Notes under the pieces: model-generated | What the model saw: the letters and a program-made list of their open reading frames with translations, nothing else | Told to the model about the DNA's origin: nothing | The model's database searches: none | NCBI GenBank assembly: GCA_035873375.1 | Contig: JAYWMQ010000012.1 | Location: 1 to 58,014 of the forward strand | Direction of reading: 5' to 3' | Origin: Nitrospirota bacterium | GTDB taxonomy: Bacteria > Nitrospirota > Thermodesulfovibrionia > Thermodesulfovibrionales > JdFR-85 | DNA: 58,014 bases | Translations under genes and position numbers: made by a program | Part shown: positions 40,278 to 48,812 of the stretch, piece by piece | How positions within the stretch are numbered: the first letter of the stretch is position 1 | Layout: every line of letters starts with the position of its first letter

Positions 40278-40672
40278 GTGAACTAATCCTTCAACTTTGC
40301 AAAGAGATTCTCGATCTGGCTGAAACACAAAAAGAGGCTATTCTTGCGGAACAGTTTGATGAATTGATTGAGTTGCAGGAGAAACGCCGGAGAATTATAG
40401 AGAAAATTCAAATAATTGACAGTTCTGGATCATCAGGTGGTCATTTTGACGTATCAGGGGGAAAAGATGACCGGGTAAAGGAAGAATTTTCCCGCAGGAT
40501 GAACGTAACCATCAAGAAAATTCTTTCAATTGATAGAGAAATAGAGACCATTATTCACCAGGATCTTGATTCCCTTGTTGGTAAAATGGAAACCGTTCAG
40601 AAGTTAAGGAAGGCCTTTTGCCAGGGTGCTGCCTTTCATCAGGCAGGCAGGCAGCTAAATGTAAATGCCTGA
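40274..40672 (+). CDS. FliT/FlgN-like helical flagellar chaperone
   Basis: The 132-residue product is almost entirely helical with heptad-like LAETQKEAILAEQFDELIEL and RRRIIEKIQII at the N-terminus, an SGSSGG hinge near 52-57, and a second helical pair after that. Its size, position directly after fliS and 4-base overlap fit the FliT/FlgN chaperone group, which guard FliD or hook-filament junction proteins. Sequence similarity is too loose to decide between them. Confidence 0.6.
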   Translation: MSELILQLCKEILDLAETQKEAILAEQFDELIELQEKRRRIIEKIQIIDSSGSSGGHFDVSGGKDDRVKEEFSRRMNVTIKKILSIDREIETIIHQDLDSLVGKMETVQKLRKAFCQGAAFHQAGRQLNVNA

Positions 40673-40775
40673 TATCCGTTTTTATATAGCCAGCCTCTGA
40701 TTAAACAAATAACAACTGAACATAATAGTAATCACTAATATGCCCGCTGCCTTCAAATCAATACCGTAAGATTTC

Positions 40776-40791
40776 TGGCAGGATATTTGCT
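40776..40791 (+). promoter_or_regulatory. Sigma-54-type promoter before the glycosylation genes
   Basis: TGGCAGGATATTTGCT has GG and GC dinucleotides with the required 10 bases between, and matches the RpoN consensus TGGCAC-N5-TTGCA at all but two positions. Transcription would start near 40802, 35 bases before the GTG of the first glycosylation gene. Confidence 0.6.
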
Positions 40792-40836
40792 TCACAGTAG
40801 TAAACAAATATTGTCTGAAGGTAACGGAGGTAGAGT

Positions 40837-42075
40837 GTGGAGCCCCTTTCAGGGAAGATAGAAAAATCAAAGGAAGTAATCTTAGATGTCTCAGAATTTA
40901 ATCCGGAGAGGGTCGGGGGGGGCTTTTACCGGGGTAAGGATCCCACGCCATTTCCTTTTGCTTTTCCCGAATCATCCCTCGCCCACCAATACTGTATCGG
41001 CAAAGGTTTGGAAATAGGCGGGTCTGCTCATAATCCCTTCGGACTGGACACCTTAAATGTTGATATGACTGATTCCATGGATACAGTGTTCAAAAAGGAG
41101 GAGATAAATCTTTGTGGCAAGGCGTTGAAGGTCGATATTGTTGCCAGTGGTGACGACATATCTCTTTTAGATGAGAGCCAGGACTTTATCATCAGTTCTC
41201 ATGTGCTGGAGCATTTCCCTAATCCGATAAAAGCCCTGATCGAGTGGGACAGGCTCATAAAGACTGGCGGGATAATCTTTATGATTGTACCTCATAAGGA
41301 AAGGACCTTTGACAAATGTAAAAACCGTACTCCTTTGCAGCATTTGATAGAAGATTATTATAATGATAACGCAAAGCCTCATGGTGATCCGAACGGGCAC
41401 GACCATTGCTGGGTGACGGAAGATATTGTGGCATTGATCGACTGGATGATTGACAACCTCAATATGAAATGGGAGTTAGTGGAGATTTCCGATGTGGATG
41501 ATAAGGTGGGGAACGGTTTTACTATTGTAATCAGGAAGAAGGGAAAAAGAGATTACTTTGTTGACCTCAATGAAGGCTTGGGAAGTTTCGATCTTTTGAA
41601 CAATCCTGAAACCCTCCTTTCATTGAAAGATGCTTGCATATCAAATCTTGAGAGCAAGCTAAGAAAAAAAGATGCCCTTATATCTAATATTGAAATGGTT
41701 ATAAGAGATTACAGGCAGGAATTACAACAATTAATACCTATAGAGCAAAAAACAAATATTGTCCCGCCAGCAATAGAGAGCCTCTTGGAAATGCTTGAAA
41801 AAGAGGATATTTCAGCTGAGTTGTCAGTAAAGGCCGGGGAAGTATATTTCAGTCTTGGTCTTTACGACAGTGCAATAAGCTTTTTCAATAGAGCCATGTC
41901 TATAGACTCCGAAAACCCCGAGGCACTGAACAACCTTGGAGTATTGAACTTTCAAATACAGGACTACAATGCAGCCAAGGATTTTTTTGTAAAAGCACTT
42001 GCACTCGATCCCGATAATAAAGAGGCAAAGATAAATCTTGCTCTGTTATCCAAAACAGTTAATTGCGCTACTTGA
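40837..42075 (+). CDS. SAM-dependent methyltransferase with C-terminal TPR repeats
   Basis: The 412-residue protein starts at GTG 40837 (GGAGG 6 bases ahead). Residues about 45-230 are a class I methyltransferase: GLEIGGSAHNPF as the glycine-rich loop, DFIISSHVLEHFPNPIKAL as motif post-II, and GGIIFMIVPH. A coiled-coil linker follows (about 265-300), then two to three TPR units (about 325-405, AGEVYFSLGLYDSAISFFNRAM). It opens the putative flagellin glycosylation cluster behind a sigma-54-type promoter and could methylate the glycan. The same TPR tail recurs in a later gene of the cluster. Confidence 0.78.
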   Translation: MEPLSGKIEKSKEVILDVSEFNPERVGGGFYRGKDPTPFPFAFPESSLAHQYCIGKGLEIGGSAHNPFGLDTLNVDMTDSMDTVFKKEEINLCGKALKVDIVASGDDISLLDESQDFIISSHVLEHFPNPIKALIEWDRLIKTGGIIFMIVPHKERTFDKCKNRTPLQHLIEDYYNDNAKPHGDPNGHDHCWVTEDIVALIDWMIDNLNMKWELVEISDVDDKVGNGFTIVIRKKGKRDYFVDLNEGLGSFDLLNNPETLLSLKDACISNLESKLRKKDALISNIEMVIRDYRQELQQLIPIEQKTNIVPPAIESLLEMLEKEDISAELSVKAGEVYFSLGLYDSAISFFNRAMSIDSENPEALNNLGVLNFQIQDYNAAKDFFVKALALDPDNKEAKINLALLSKTVNCAT

Positions 42076-42090
42076 TTGTGAACGTTACCT

Positions 42091-44970
42091 ATGATGAAGA
42101 ATGATTCATTTAATACTGAAAATATAAGTAAGGATGCCATTATGTTTCGTAAAAAAGAAGGTGAAGAGAAGCGGAAGATAGATGAAAGTATACTGTCTCA
42201 AAATCCAAAACAAAAAACAAGTCATTCTAAAACATTATTGGATGATAACACAAGAAAATATAGCGGCAAAGACAAATTTAATGTGGGATACATCGTATGT
42301 GATCCCCCTGATTCAGTCTGTCCCACTATCAGGGTCCTAAGTCCATTAGGAAAGTTAAGCGATAAGATATTTGTGGACCGGTCTATTATGCAGGAAGGAA
42401 ATAAATTTCTTGTAAGGAAAGATAATTTATACAAGGCAGATATCATCCTTATCCAGAGAACTGCGTTCCTTGATAGATCAATCGCTGAACTCAAGAGTCC
42501 TTGCAGAAAGATTATCTATGAGATAGATGACCTTCTGATAGAAGTACCTGCAAGCAATCCTAATAGAAGTGTTTTTGAAGGATTCCAGAACAAGATAATC
42601 GATGCAATAAAAGGGGCTGATGCAGTGACGGTTTCAACCAATGCCTTAAAGGAACGGCTTTCGGTCTATAACAGGAATATTTATGTATTACCGAATTATA
42701 TAGATATTGAGATATGGGGAGGCAAGGTTAGTAATCCTGCTGTCAATAAGGACAAGTTAGTAATTGCATTTATTGGGACGCCAACCCATCAGGAGGATAT
42801 AAGCATGATTACCCCTGCCATAAAGAAGGTCATAGGGGAGTATGGGGATAAGGTAATGTTTAGATTCTTTGGATGTATTACCAAAGAGCTTCTGCAGCTT
42901 AAGGGAGTTGAGTTTGTTAGTGATCTCATTCCGGATTACAGGGCATTCGCCCGCTACATGAAGAGCCTCAATATAGATATTGCTCTTGCCCCTCTTGTGA
43001 ATAATAGTTTTAATGAATGTAAAAGTAACATTAAGTTTCTGGAGTACTCAATCTGCAGTATCCCCGGTATTTATTCCAGAATAACGCCATATGCAAGCTC
43101 AATTACGGATGGTAAAACAGGAGTTCTTTGTGACGATGACCAAGGTAATTGGTACAAAGCAATGGTGAAACTTATAGAAAATGAGGAGCTTAGGAGACAG
43201 ATAGCCGAATGTGCACATGGGGAGGTTTTGGAGAAATACACGTTGGAGGCTAACGCGTACAGGTGGTACGATTTTTATAGAACTCTTATAGAAGAAAACA
43301 CTCACAGAATTTCTGTAATAACAACTAAAAAAGGCAACCTCTCACTGAGAGTAACCTGTGAGGACGGTTCAATAAAGACACTCCATAGCCTCTATGACCC
43401 TGAGGCCGAGGCAAGGAGTATTGTTGATGCCTTCCAGTTTGACGGCAGTGGGATCCTGGTGGTCCTTGGGCTGGGGCTGGGTTATCACCTGAAAGAGTTA
43501 GTGCAGAGGTTTCCGGAGGCTGAGATTGTGGTGGTAGAGGCTATGCCGGAGATTTATGAAATGGCTATGCAACACGGTATGATATCCGGCCTTGAGGGGA
43601 GAATCGAGTTTGTGGTTGGTTTTGCTGTAGACGAGGCGATTAGCAAGATTACAAGTCAACAGATGAAACTCGGAATGGTCTCTCTGTCGGTCTTTTCTTT
43701 ATCTTCGACCGTATCTGCTTTTCAGGATTACTATTCCCCTATTCTTACTGTGTTGCGGAATACAATGAATGTAAAGCTGTGGGACAGGCTGCGATATCCC
43801 AAATTCAGGGAAGATGTTTGCAGTGTTGCCCTGATAGACTTTGGTTATTTTCTGACCCGTGAGATAGAAGCTGCACTTAGGAGCGTTGGCCACAGGGTTA
43901 TAAAAGTGCCGGTAAGCAGGGAAGAGAGTGGTGAGGTTATTGTATCCGGGCTGATTAAGAAGATTTACGAGTTTAAGCCTGATTTTATCATTACCATAAA
44001 TCATTTGGGTCTGGATGAGGATGGGGTATTGACATCCTTTCTGGAATCAATAGAGATGCCCGTGGCATCGTGGTATGTGGACAGTCCCAACCTTATTGTC
44101 AGGGCCTTTGACCGGAATGTATCTCCTTATGTCTCTCTCTTTTTGTGGGACAGGGGGTACATAAAAGATCTGGAGGATGTGGGGTTTGAGTCAGTAACAT
44201 ACCTTCCTCTTGCCACAGATGAAACGGTCTTCAAGTCCATAAAAAAGAGGAAAAGACCTGATCATTATCAGTGTGATGTCTCCTTTGTTGGCAACTCCAG
44301 GGTGGTGCCGGCTTTGGAAAGTTTGGAAAAGATCCCGGGCGGACTTTATCCCCTTGTTGAGAAGATGGCATTGCTTTTGAGTTCAACGAGGATGCCTTTT
44401 GATGCGGTGCTGGCAACTCTTGAAAAGAAAGAGCTGAGTCTTCTTGATCCCCTGTCGGTTCAGGAAAGGCTTGACTTTGAGGCCGCCATACTCTGGAGGG
44501 CAACATTGATTTACCGCCTTTCGTGTATCAAGACTCTTAAGGATTTTCACCCCCGAATCCGTGGAGACGAGGCCTGGAAGAAGCTTTTAGGTAATGGCTA
44601 CACGTTTGGAGCTCCATTGAACTACTATAATGAGCTGCCTGCTTTCTACAATGCCAGTAAGATAAATTTTAATGCCACAAGCCTTCAGATGTTAGATGCT
44701 GTAAATCAGAGGGTTTTTGATGTCCCGGCGTGTGGTGCTTTTCTATTGACAGACCATCAGGACTCAATTGAGGAACTGTTTGATGTCGGCAAAGAGATTG
44801 TTGTTTACAGGAGCAGGGATGAGATACCGGAACTGGTGAGGTTTTATCTCCGCAACCCGAAAGAAAGAGAAAATATCGCTCGAAGGGGCAGAGAGAGGAT
44901 TCTCAAAGAACACACTTACAGGCACAGGCTCGATACCATAATTCAGAATATGAAAAACAGATATGGATGA
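42091..44970 (+). CDS. Three-part glycosyltransferase (GT4-like + Maf-N-like + CgeB-like)
   Basis: The 959-residue protein has three parts. Residues about 65-390 resemble a GT-B glycosyltransferase of the GT4 type (IIYEIDDLLIEVP, ADAVTVSTNALKERL, IKFLEYSICSIPGIYS). Residues about 403-565 contain LGLGLGYHLKELVQRFPEAEIVVVEA, resembling the N-terminal region of Maf/DUF115 motility accessory factors. Residues about 573-955 resemble the CgeB/GT family with ALIDFGYFLTREIEAALRS, VASWYVDSPN, and RVFDVPACGAFLLTD. Together with flagellin upstream this suggests a flagellin O-glycosyltransferase. The start at 42091 has no clear ribosome binding site; 42094 is equally possible. Confidence 0.75.
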   Translation: MMKNDSFNTENISKDAIMFRKKEGEEKRKIDESILSQNPKQKTSHSKTLLDDNTRKYSGKDKFNVGYIVCDPPDSVCPTIRVLSPLGKLSDKIFVDRSIMQEGNKFLVRKDNLYKADIILIQRTAFLDRSIAELKSPCRKIIYEIDDLLIEVPASNPNRSVFEGFQNKIIDAIKGADAVTVSTNALKERLSVYNRNIYVLPNYIDIEIWGGKVSNPAVNKDKLVIAFIGTPTHQEDISMITPAIKKVIGEYGDKVMFRFFGCITKELLQLKGVEFVSDLIPDYRAFARYMKSLNIDIALAPLVNNSFNECKSNIKFLEYSICSIPGIYSRITPYASSITDGKTGVLCDDDQGNWYKAMVKLIENEELRRQIAECAHGEVLEKYTLEANAYRWYDFYRTLIEENTHRISVITTKKGNLSLRVTCEDGSIKTLHSLYDPEAEARSIVDAFQFDGSGILVVLGLGLGYHLKELVQRFPEAEIVVVEAMPEIYEMAMQHGMISGLEGRIEFVVGFAVDEAISKITSQQMKLGMVSLSVFSLSSTVSAFQDYYSPILTVLRNTMNVKLWDRLRYPKFREDVCSVALIDFGYFLTREIEAALRSVGHRVIKVPVSREESGEVIVSGLIKKIYEFKPDFIITINHLGLDEDGVLTSFLESIEMPVASWYVDSPNLIVRAFDRNVSPYVSLFLWDRGYIKDLEDVGFESVTYLPLATDETVFKSIKKRKRPDHYQCDVSFVGNSRVVPALESLEKIPGGLYPLVEKMALLLSSTRMPFDAVLATLEKKELSLLDPLSVQERLDFEAAILWRATLIYRLSCIKTLKDFHPRIRGDEAWKKLLGNGYTFGAPLNYYNELPAFYNASKINFNATSLQMLDAVNQRVFDVPACGAFLLTDHQDSIEELFDVGKEIVVYRSRDEIPELVRFYLRNPKERENIARRGRERILKEHTYRHRLDTIIQNMKNRYG

Positions 44971-44991
44971 TAACAGCTGAGGAGTGAGCGA

Positions 44992-46944
44992 GTGAAACCC
45001 GGGATACTTACATTTAACTGGCACGAATCCTATATACACCTTCTTGCCAGGACAGGCTATTATTTTGATGTGGTTGAAAAGTGGAAGGGGGGCAGGTTTG
45101 GCTGGATAGAGGAGTTCCGTCCTGTTCCTCCTAACTGCCGTCTTGTATCTGAAGATGAGGCAAAGGCAGGGCTTAATGCCGGAGCTTATGCCAGGATTAT
45201 TGCCCACAATATTAATGACCTTATCTCTGTCAACGAGTGGACAATACCGAAAATCTTAATCTTTCATAATAAACTCTCCACTGAGATCGCACTTGGTGGC
45301 AACACCGTAAATAGAGAGGCATATCTCGAAAATGTCCGTCAATTAATTGATTCAACCAAAAATCTGATCCTGGTCTTTATCTCGAAGGCAAAGATGGAAG
45401 ACTGGGGAATGAAAGGAGAAATAATCCTTCCAGGTGTTGACACTGCTGAATATGGTAGCTGGAGGGGAGATGCACATAAGGTATTGAGGGTTGGAAATTT
45501 CCTGATGGAGCGGGATATAATCCTCGGTTATTCCGTACAGAACAGACTTCTGAAGGGGCTTCCCTCTATAGTACTTGGTCTTAATCCAAATATAGCTGAT
45601 TCATATGTGCCGAAGAGTTGGGAGGAGTTCAAGGATTTTATGAGGAGTCACAGGGTTTATCTGAATGCCACCGGACACCCTTACGAAGATGGATATAATC
45701 TTGCGGCGCTTGAAGCAATGGCAACGGGGATGCCTGTTGTCTCCATTGCAAATCCTTCATCTCCGATTGAAGACGGTATTAACGGCTATGTATCTTCAGA
45801 TGAGGCTTATCTGCGAGGCAGGATAGAGGAGTTGTTAAAAAACGGGTCACTGGCAGAATCCCTTGGCGAAAGGGCAAGAGAAACAGTTATGGACAAATTC
45901 CCGATAGAGAGTTTTGTTAAAGAGTGGAAAAGGATTTTGGGTAACCCAATTTATAATTTTAAAGACAACAGGCACGACAGCACAAAGGATAATGCTGAAG
46001 GGGTAGGGGGAGAGACACTTTCCATGACTGATATAAGTAAAAACGATTATTTTCGCCAGGAGAGAAGGGACGTGGAGACTCTTATTCCCAGCGGAGCAAA
46101 GAGAATTCTGGATGTGGGTTGTGGAGAGGGTATCCTTGGCAGAAGGCTTTTGGAGAAGGGGGCAAGTGAAGTAGTCGGTATAGAGATTTCTCCGCATGTG
46201 TGCAAAAGGGCTGAAAAGAATCTGGCAGGGGTCATATGTGCAGATATAGAAGAAATTGATCTTCCATTTGATGAGGGATATTTTGACTGTGTGATTCTGG
46301 CTGACATACTGGAGCATCTGAGAGCCCCCTTGTCCACATTAAAAAAACTGAAGAAACACCTTTCTGATTCAGGGGTTATTGTGGCGAGTATCCCGAATGT
46401 CAGATACCATGGCATTATAAATATGCTGGTTGAAGGACACTGGAAGTATGAAGACCATGGTATTCTTGATAAAACCCATCTGAGATTTTTTACCAGGAAG
46501 GAAATAGAGAGACTCTTTGCAGAGGCAGGTTTCGAGATAACAGGGATAACCGCCAATATTGACCCTGCATATAATTCGCTGAGCGACCCCTTTTCAGGAG
46601 AGATATCCTTTGGCAGGGTCTCTTTGAGGGGGCTTACCCCCGAGGAGTTGAAGGACCTCTTTGTATTTCAATATCTGATAAAGGTGCAGAAGGCAGGGGT
46701 TGAGGTTCGGAGGTTGAACGATGCTGTAAAGACTGCCATTGAAGCAGAGAATCCTGACAAGGCAAAGAAGGTGCTTGAAGAGCATCTATCTCTTCACCCG
46801 GCTGATACGGATGTCCTTTTCAGGTATGCAGAAGTGTGCTTCAAGCTTGGGTTGGTGGATAAGGCCAGAGAGAGTCTTGAAAAAATACTTATATTTGAGC
46901 CTGATAGAGAGGATGCTTTGGGGCTGAGAAGGACTATAAAATAG
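44992..46944 (+). CDS. Glycosyltransferase-methyltransferase fusion with TPR tail
   Basis: The 650-residue protein starts at GTG 44992 behind GAGGAG. Residues 1-315 form a GT-B glycosyltransferase with HPYEDGYNLAALEAMATGMPVVS, the donor-binding signature. Residues about 350-520 are a methyltransferase with ILDVGCGEGILGRRLLEKGA and ADILEHLRAP. A linker and TPR units end the protein (about 580-650, VLFRYAEVCFKLGLVDKARE). It belongs to the cluster of sugar transferases after flagellin and probably both adds and methylates a sugar. Confidence 0.78.
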   Translation: MKPGILTFNWHESYIHLLARTGYYFDVVEKWKGGRFGWIEEFRPVPPNCRLVSEDEAKAGLNAGAYARIIAHNINDLISVNEWTIPKILIFHNKLSTEIALGGNTVNREAYLENVRQLIDSTKNLILVFISKAKMEDWGMKGEIILPGVDTAEYGSWRGDAHKVLRVGNFLMERDIILGYSVQNRLLKGLPSIVLGLNPNIADSYVPKSWEEFKDFMRSHRVYLNATGHPYEDGYNLAALEAMATGMPVVSIANPSSPIEDGINGYVSSDEAYLRGRIEELLKNGSLAESLGERARETVMDKFPIESFVKEWKRILGNPIYNFKDNRHDSTKDNAEGVGGETLSMTDISKNDYFRQERRDVETLIPSGAKRILDVGCGEGILGRRLLEKGASEVVGIEISPHVCKRAEKNLAGVICADIEEIDLPFDEGYFDCVILADILEHLRAPLSTLKKLKKHLSDSGVIVASIPNVRYHGIINMLVEGHWKYEDHGILDKTHLRFFTRKEIERLFAEAGFEITGITANIDPAYNSLSDPFSGEISFGRVSLRGLTPEELKDLFVFQYLIKVQKAGVEVRRLNDAVKTAIEAENPDKAKKVLEEHLSLHPADTDVLFRYAEVCFKLGLVDKARESLEKILIFEPDREDALGLRRTIK

Positions 46945-46967
46945 GCTTATGAGGAGTAAAGCTGATT

Positions 46968-48749
46968 TTGATTTTTGAAAAAAACATAGAAGCTCTCAGA
47001 ATAATAAAGTCTGAACTTGCAGAGGTCATCATCAGGACCCGAAGGGATAATGACTTGCATATATTAACCACAAGAAACGGCATGCCTTCTATAAAGGCAG
47101 GCAATGTCACGCTACACAGTCGTTACAACCCTCTAAAAGAATCAGAATCTTGGGTTGAACATCACAGAGAAAAAATTGAGAAGTCATCTCTAATCTGTGT
47201 CCTTGGTTTTGGTTTGGGGTATCACATCCTGCAACTCTGCGAGACCACACCGGCGGATATAGTCGTTTTTGAGCCGAGGGTGGACATTCTGAAGGCAGCC
47301 TTTGAGCTTATGGATTTAACCCCTGTTCTTTCGAGAATCAGGTTTGTTGCCGGTGATGAAATACCACGGTTAAAGAAAGGTTTCCTTGTTTTGGAACATA
47401 AACCTTCAGTGAACCTGAACCCTGAACATTTTGAGAAGATTCGTTCAAGGTTGAATGTTTTTAAAGATATCAAAAAAGGTTTGAAGATTATGGTAGTCGG
47501 TCCTGTTTATGGTGGTTCCCTCCCCATTGCCGGCTACTGTGCCAATGCCCTGAGTAACCTTGGTAATGAGGTTGATTTTGTGGACAACAGCAGATATAAG
47601 GATGTTTTTCTATCCATTGACAGTATCACTGATGATAAGGCGCATCAGTACCGGTTGAGGGAGATGTTTGTCAGCTTTGTGTCAGAGGCTGTAATTGCAA
47701 GGTGTTTAGAGATTAAACCCGATCTTGTCTTCGCCCTTGCCCAAGCCCCTTTAACCGAAGCTTCACTTCAGAAACTCAGGGAGAATAAAATCCCGACCGC
47801 CTTCTGGTTTGTTGAAGACTTTATGGTGATGGATTACTGGCAGAGGGTTGCCCCTTTTTATGATTATTTTTTTACCATTCAGAAGGGACAGTTTTTTGAG
47901 ACTTTGAAAGGTATTGGTGTGAAGAAGTTTTCCTGTCTCCCCCTTGCCGCCTCTATGGATGTTCATAAGAAAACAGAGCCGTCAGGAGATGAGTTAAAGA
48001 TATGCGGAAGTGATGTTTCTTTTGTTGGTGCAGGATACTATAACAGGAGAAAGTTCTTTGAGGGGCTGCTCGATTTTGACTTCAAGATATGGGGGAATGA
48101 ATGGAACCTGAACTCCCCCCTTGGAAGATGTATTCAGAGGTCGGGTGAACGGATAGATACAGAGGATATAGTGAAAATATTCAGTGCATCAAAGATTAAC
48201 GTAAACCTCCATTCCTCAGCATACCATGAGGGAGTTAACCCTTATGGTGACTTTGTAAATCCAAGAACCTTTGAGATTGCAGCATGTGAAGGATTTCAGC
48301 TTGTTGACGCCCGGTCCGAAATACAGGAACTCTTCAAGGTCGGAGAAGAGATAGTCTGTTTTGAAGACCTGAGCGACCTGAGGTATAAAATCAGATATTA
48401 CCTCAACAATCCCGATGAGAGGAAGGCAATAGCCAGGAAGGCTATGGAGCGTGTTAGGAAGGATCATACTTACGAACTCAGGATGGAGGAGATGCTTGAC
48501 CTTATCTCCTCAATGGGATATGACTTCCCGCCGTGGCATTCAGAAGGTGAGGTTGTTGAAGAACTTATTGATGCTGCCGGAATGGAAACAGAGCTTGGCA
48601 GATATTTGGCACGATTCACGGATAAGGGCAAAGTAGGACTTGACGACATTGTGGAAGATATAAGAGCAGGCGAAGGGGCCCTTTCAGATGTTGAAAAGAT
48701 TTTTTTGCTGATGGATTCAATACAACAACAGTATGCAGTTAAGAAGTAG
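46968..48749 (+). CDS. Maf-N-like/CgeB-like glycosyltransferase
   Basis: The 593-residue protein, starting at TTG 46968 with GAGGAG upstream, repeats the last two parts of the 959-residue protein: a Maf-N-like part (residues about 1-165, LGFGLGYHILQLC) and a CgeB-like glycosyltransferase (about 168-520, SVSFVGAG-type stretch DVSFVGAGYYNRRKFFEGLL and RTFEIAACEGFQLVD). A helical tail of about 70 residues ends it. The two proteins are clearly homologous across this span. Role: probably transfer of a sugar to flagellin or to the growing glycan. Confidence 0.74.
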   Translation: MIFEKNIEALRIIKSELAEVIIRTRRDNDLHILTTRNGMPSIKAGNVTLHSRYNPLKESESWVEHHREKIEKSSLICVLGFGLGYHILQLCETTPADIVVFEPRVDILKAAFELMDLTPVLSRIRFVAGDEIPRLKKGFLVLEHKPSVNLNPEHFEKIRSRLNVFKDIKKGLKIMVVGPVYGGSLPIAGYCANALSNLGNEVDFVDNSRYKDVFLSIDSITDDKAHQYRLREMFVSFVSEAVIARCLEIKPDLVFALAQAPLTEASLQKLRENKIPTAFWFVEDFMVMDYWQRVAPFYDYFFTIQKGQFFETLKGIGVKKFSCLPLAASMDVHKKTEPSGDELKICGSDVSFVGAGYYNRRKFFEGLLDFDFKIWGNEWNLNSPLGRCIQRSGERIDTEDIVKIFSASKINVNLHSSAYHEGVNPYGDFVNPRTFEIAACEGFQLVDARSEIQELFKVGEEIVCFEDLSDLRYKIRYYLNNPDERKAIARKAMERVRKDHTYELRMEEMLDLISSMGYDFPPWHSEGEVVEELIDAAGMETELGRYLARFTDKGKVGLDDIVEDIRAGEGALSDVEKIFLLMDSIQQQYAVKK

Positions 48750-48751
48750 TA

Positions 48752-48774
48752 ACTCTGTGTCTCTGTGGTTGTAT
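48752..48774 (+). repeat. Solo copy of the CTCTGTGTCTCTGTGGTT repeat
   Basis: ACTCTGTGTCTCTGTGGTTG in the 63-base gap between two glycosylation genes matches the right arm of the inverted repeat at 6907-7005. It shows that the repeat is dispersed. No partner arm is seen here. Confidence 0.65.
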
Positions 48775-48812
48775 TATCTACAGAAAAATCGGTTAAAAAA
48801 AGGACATGAGCT

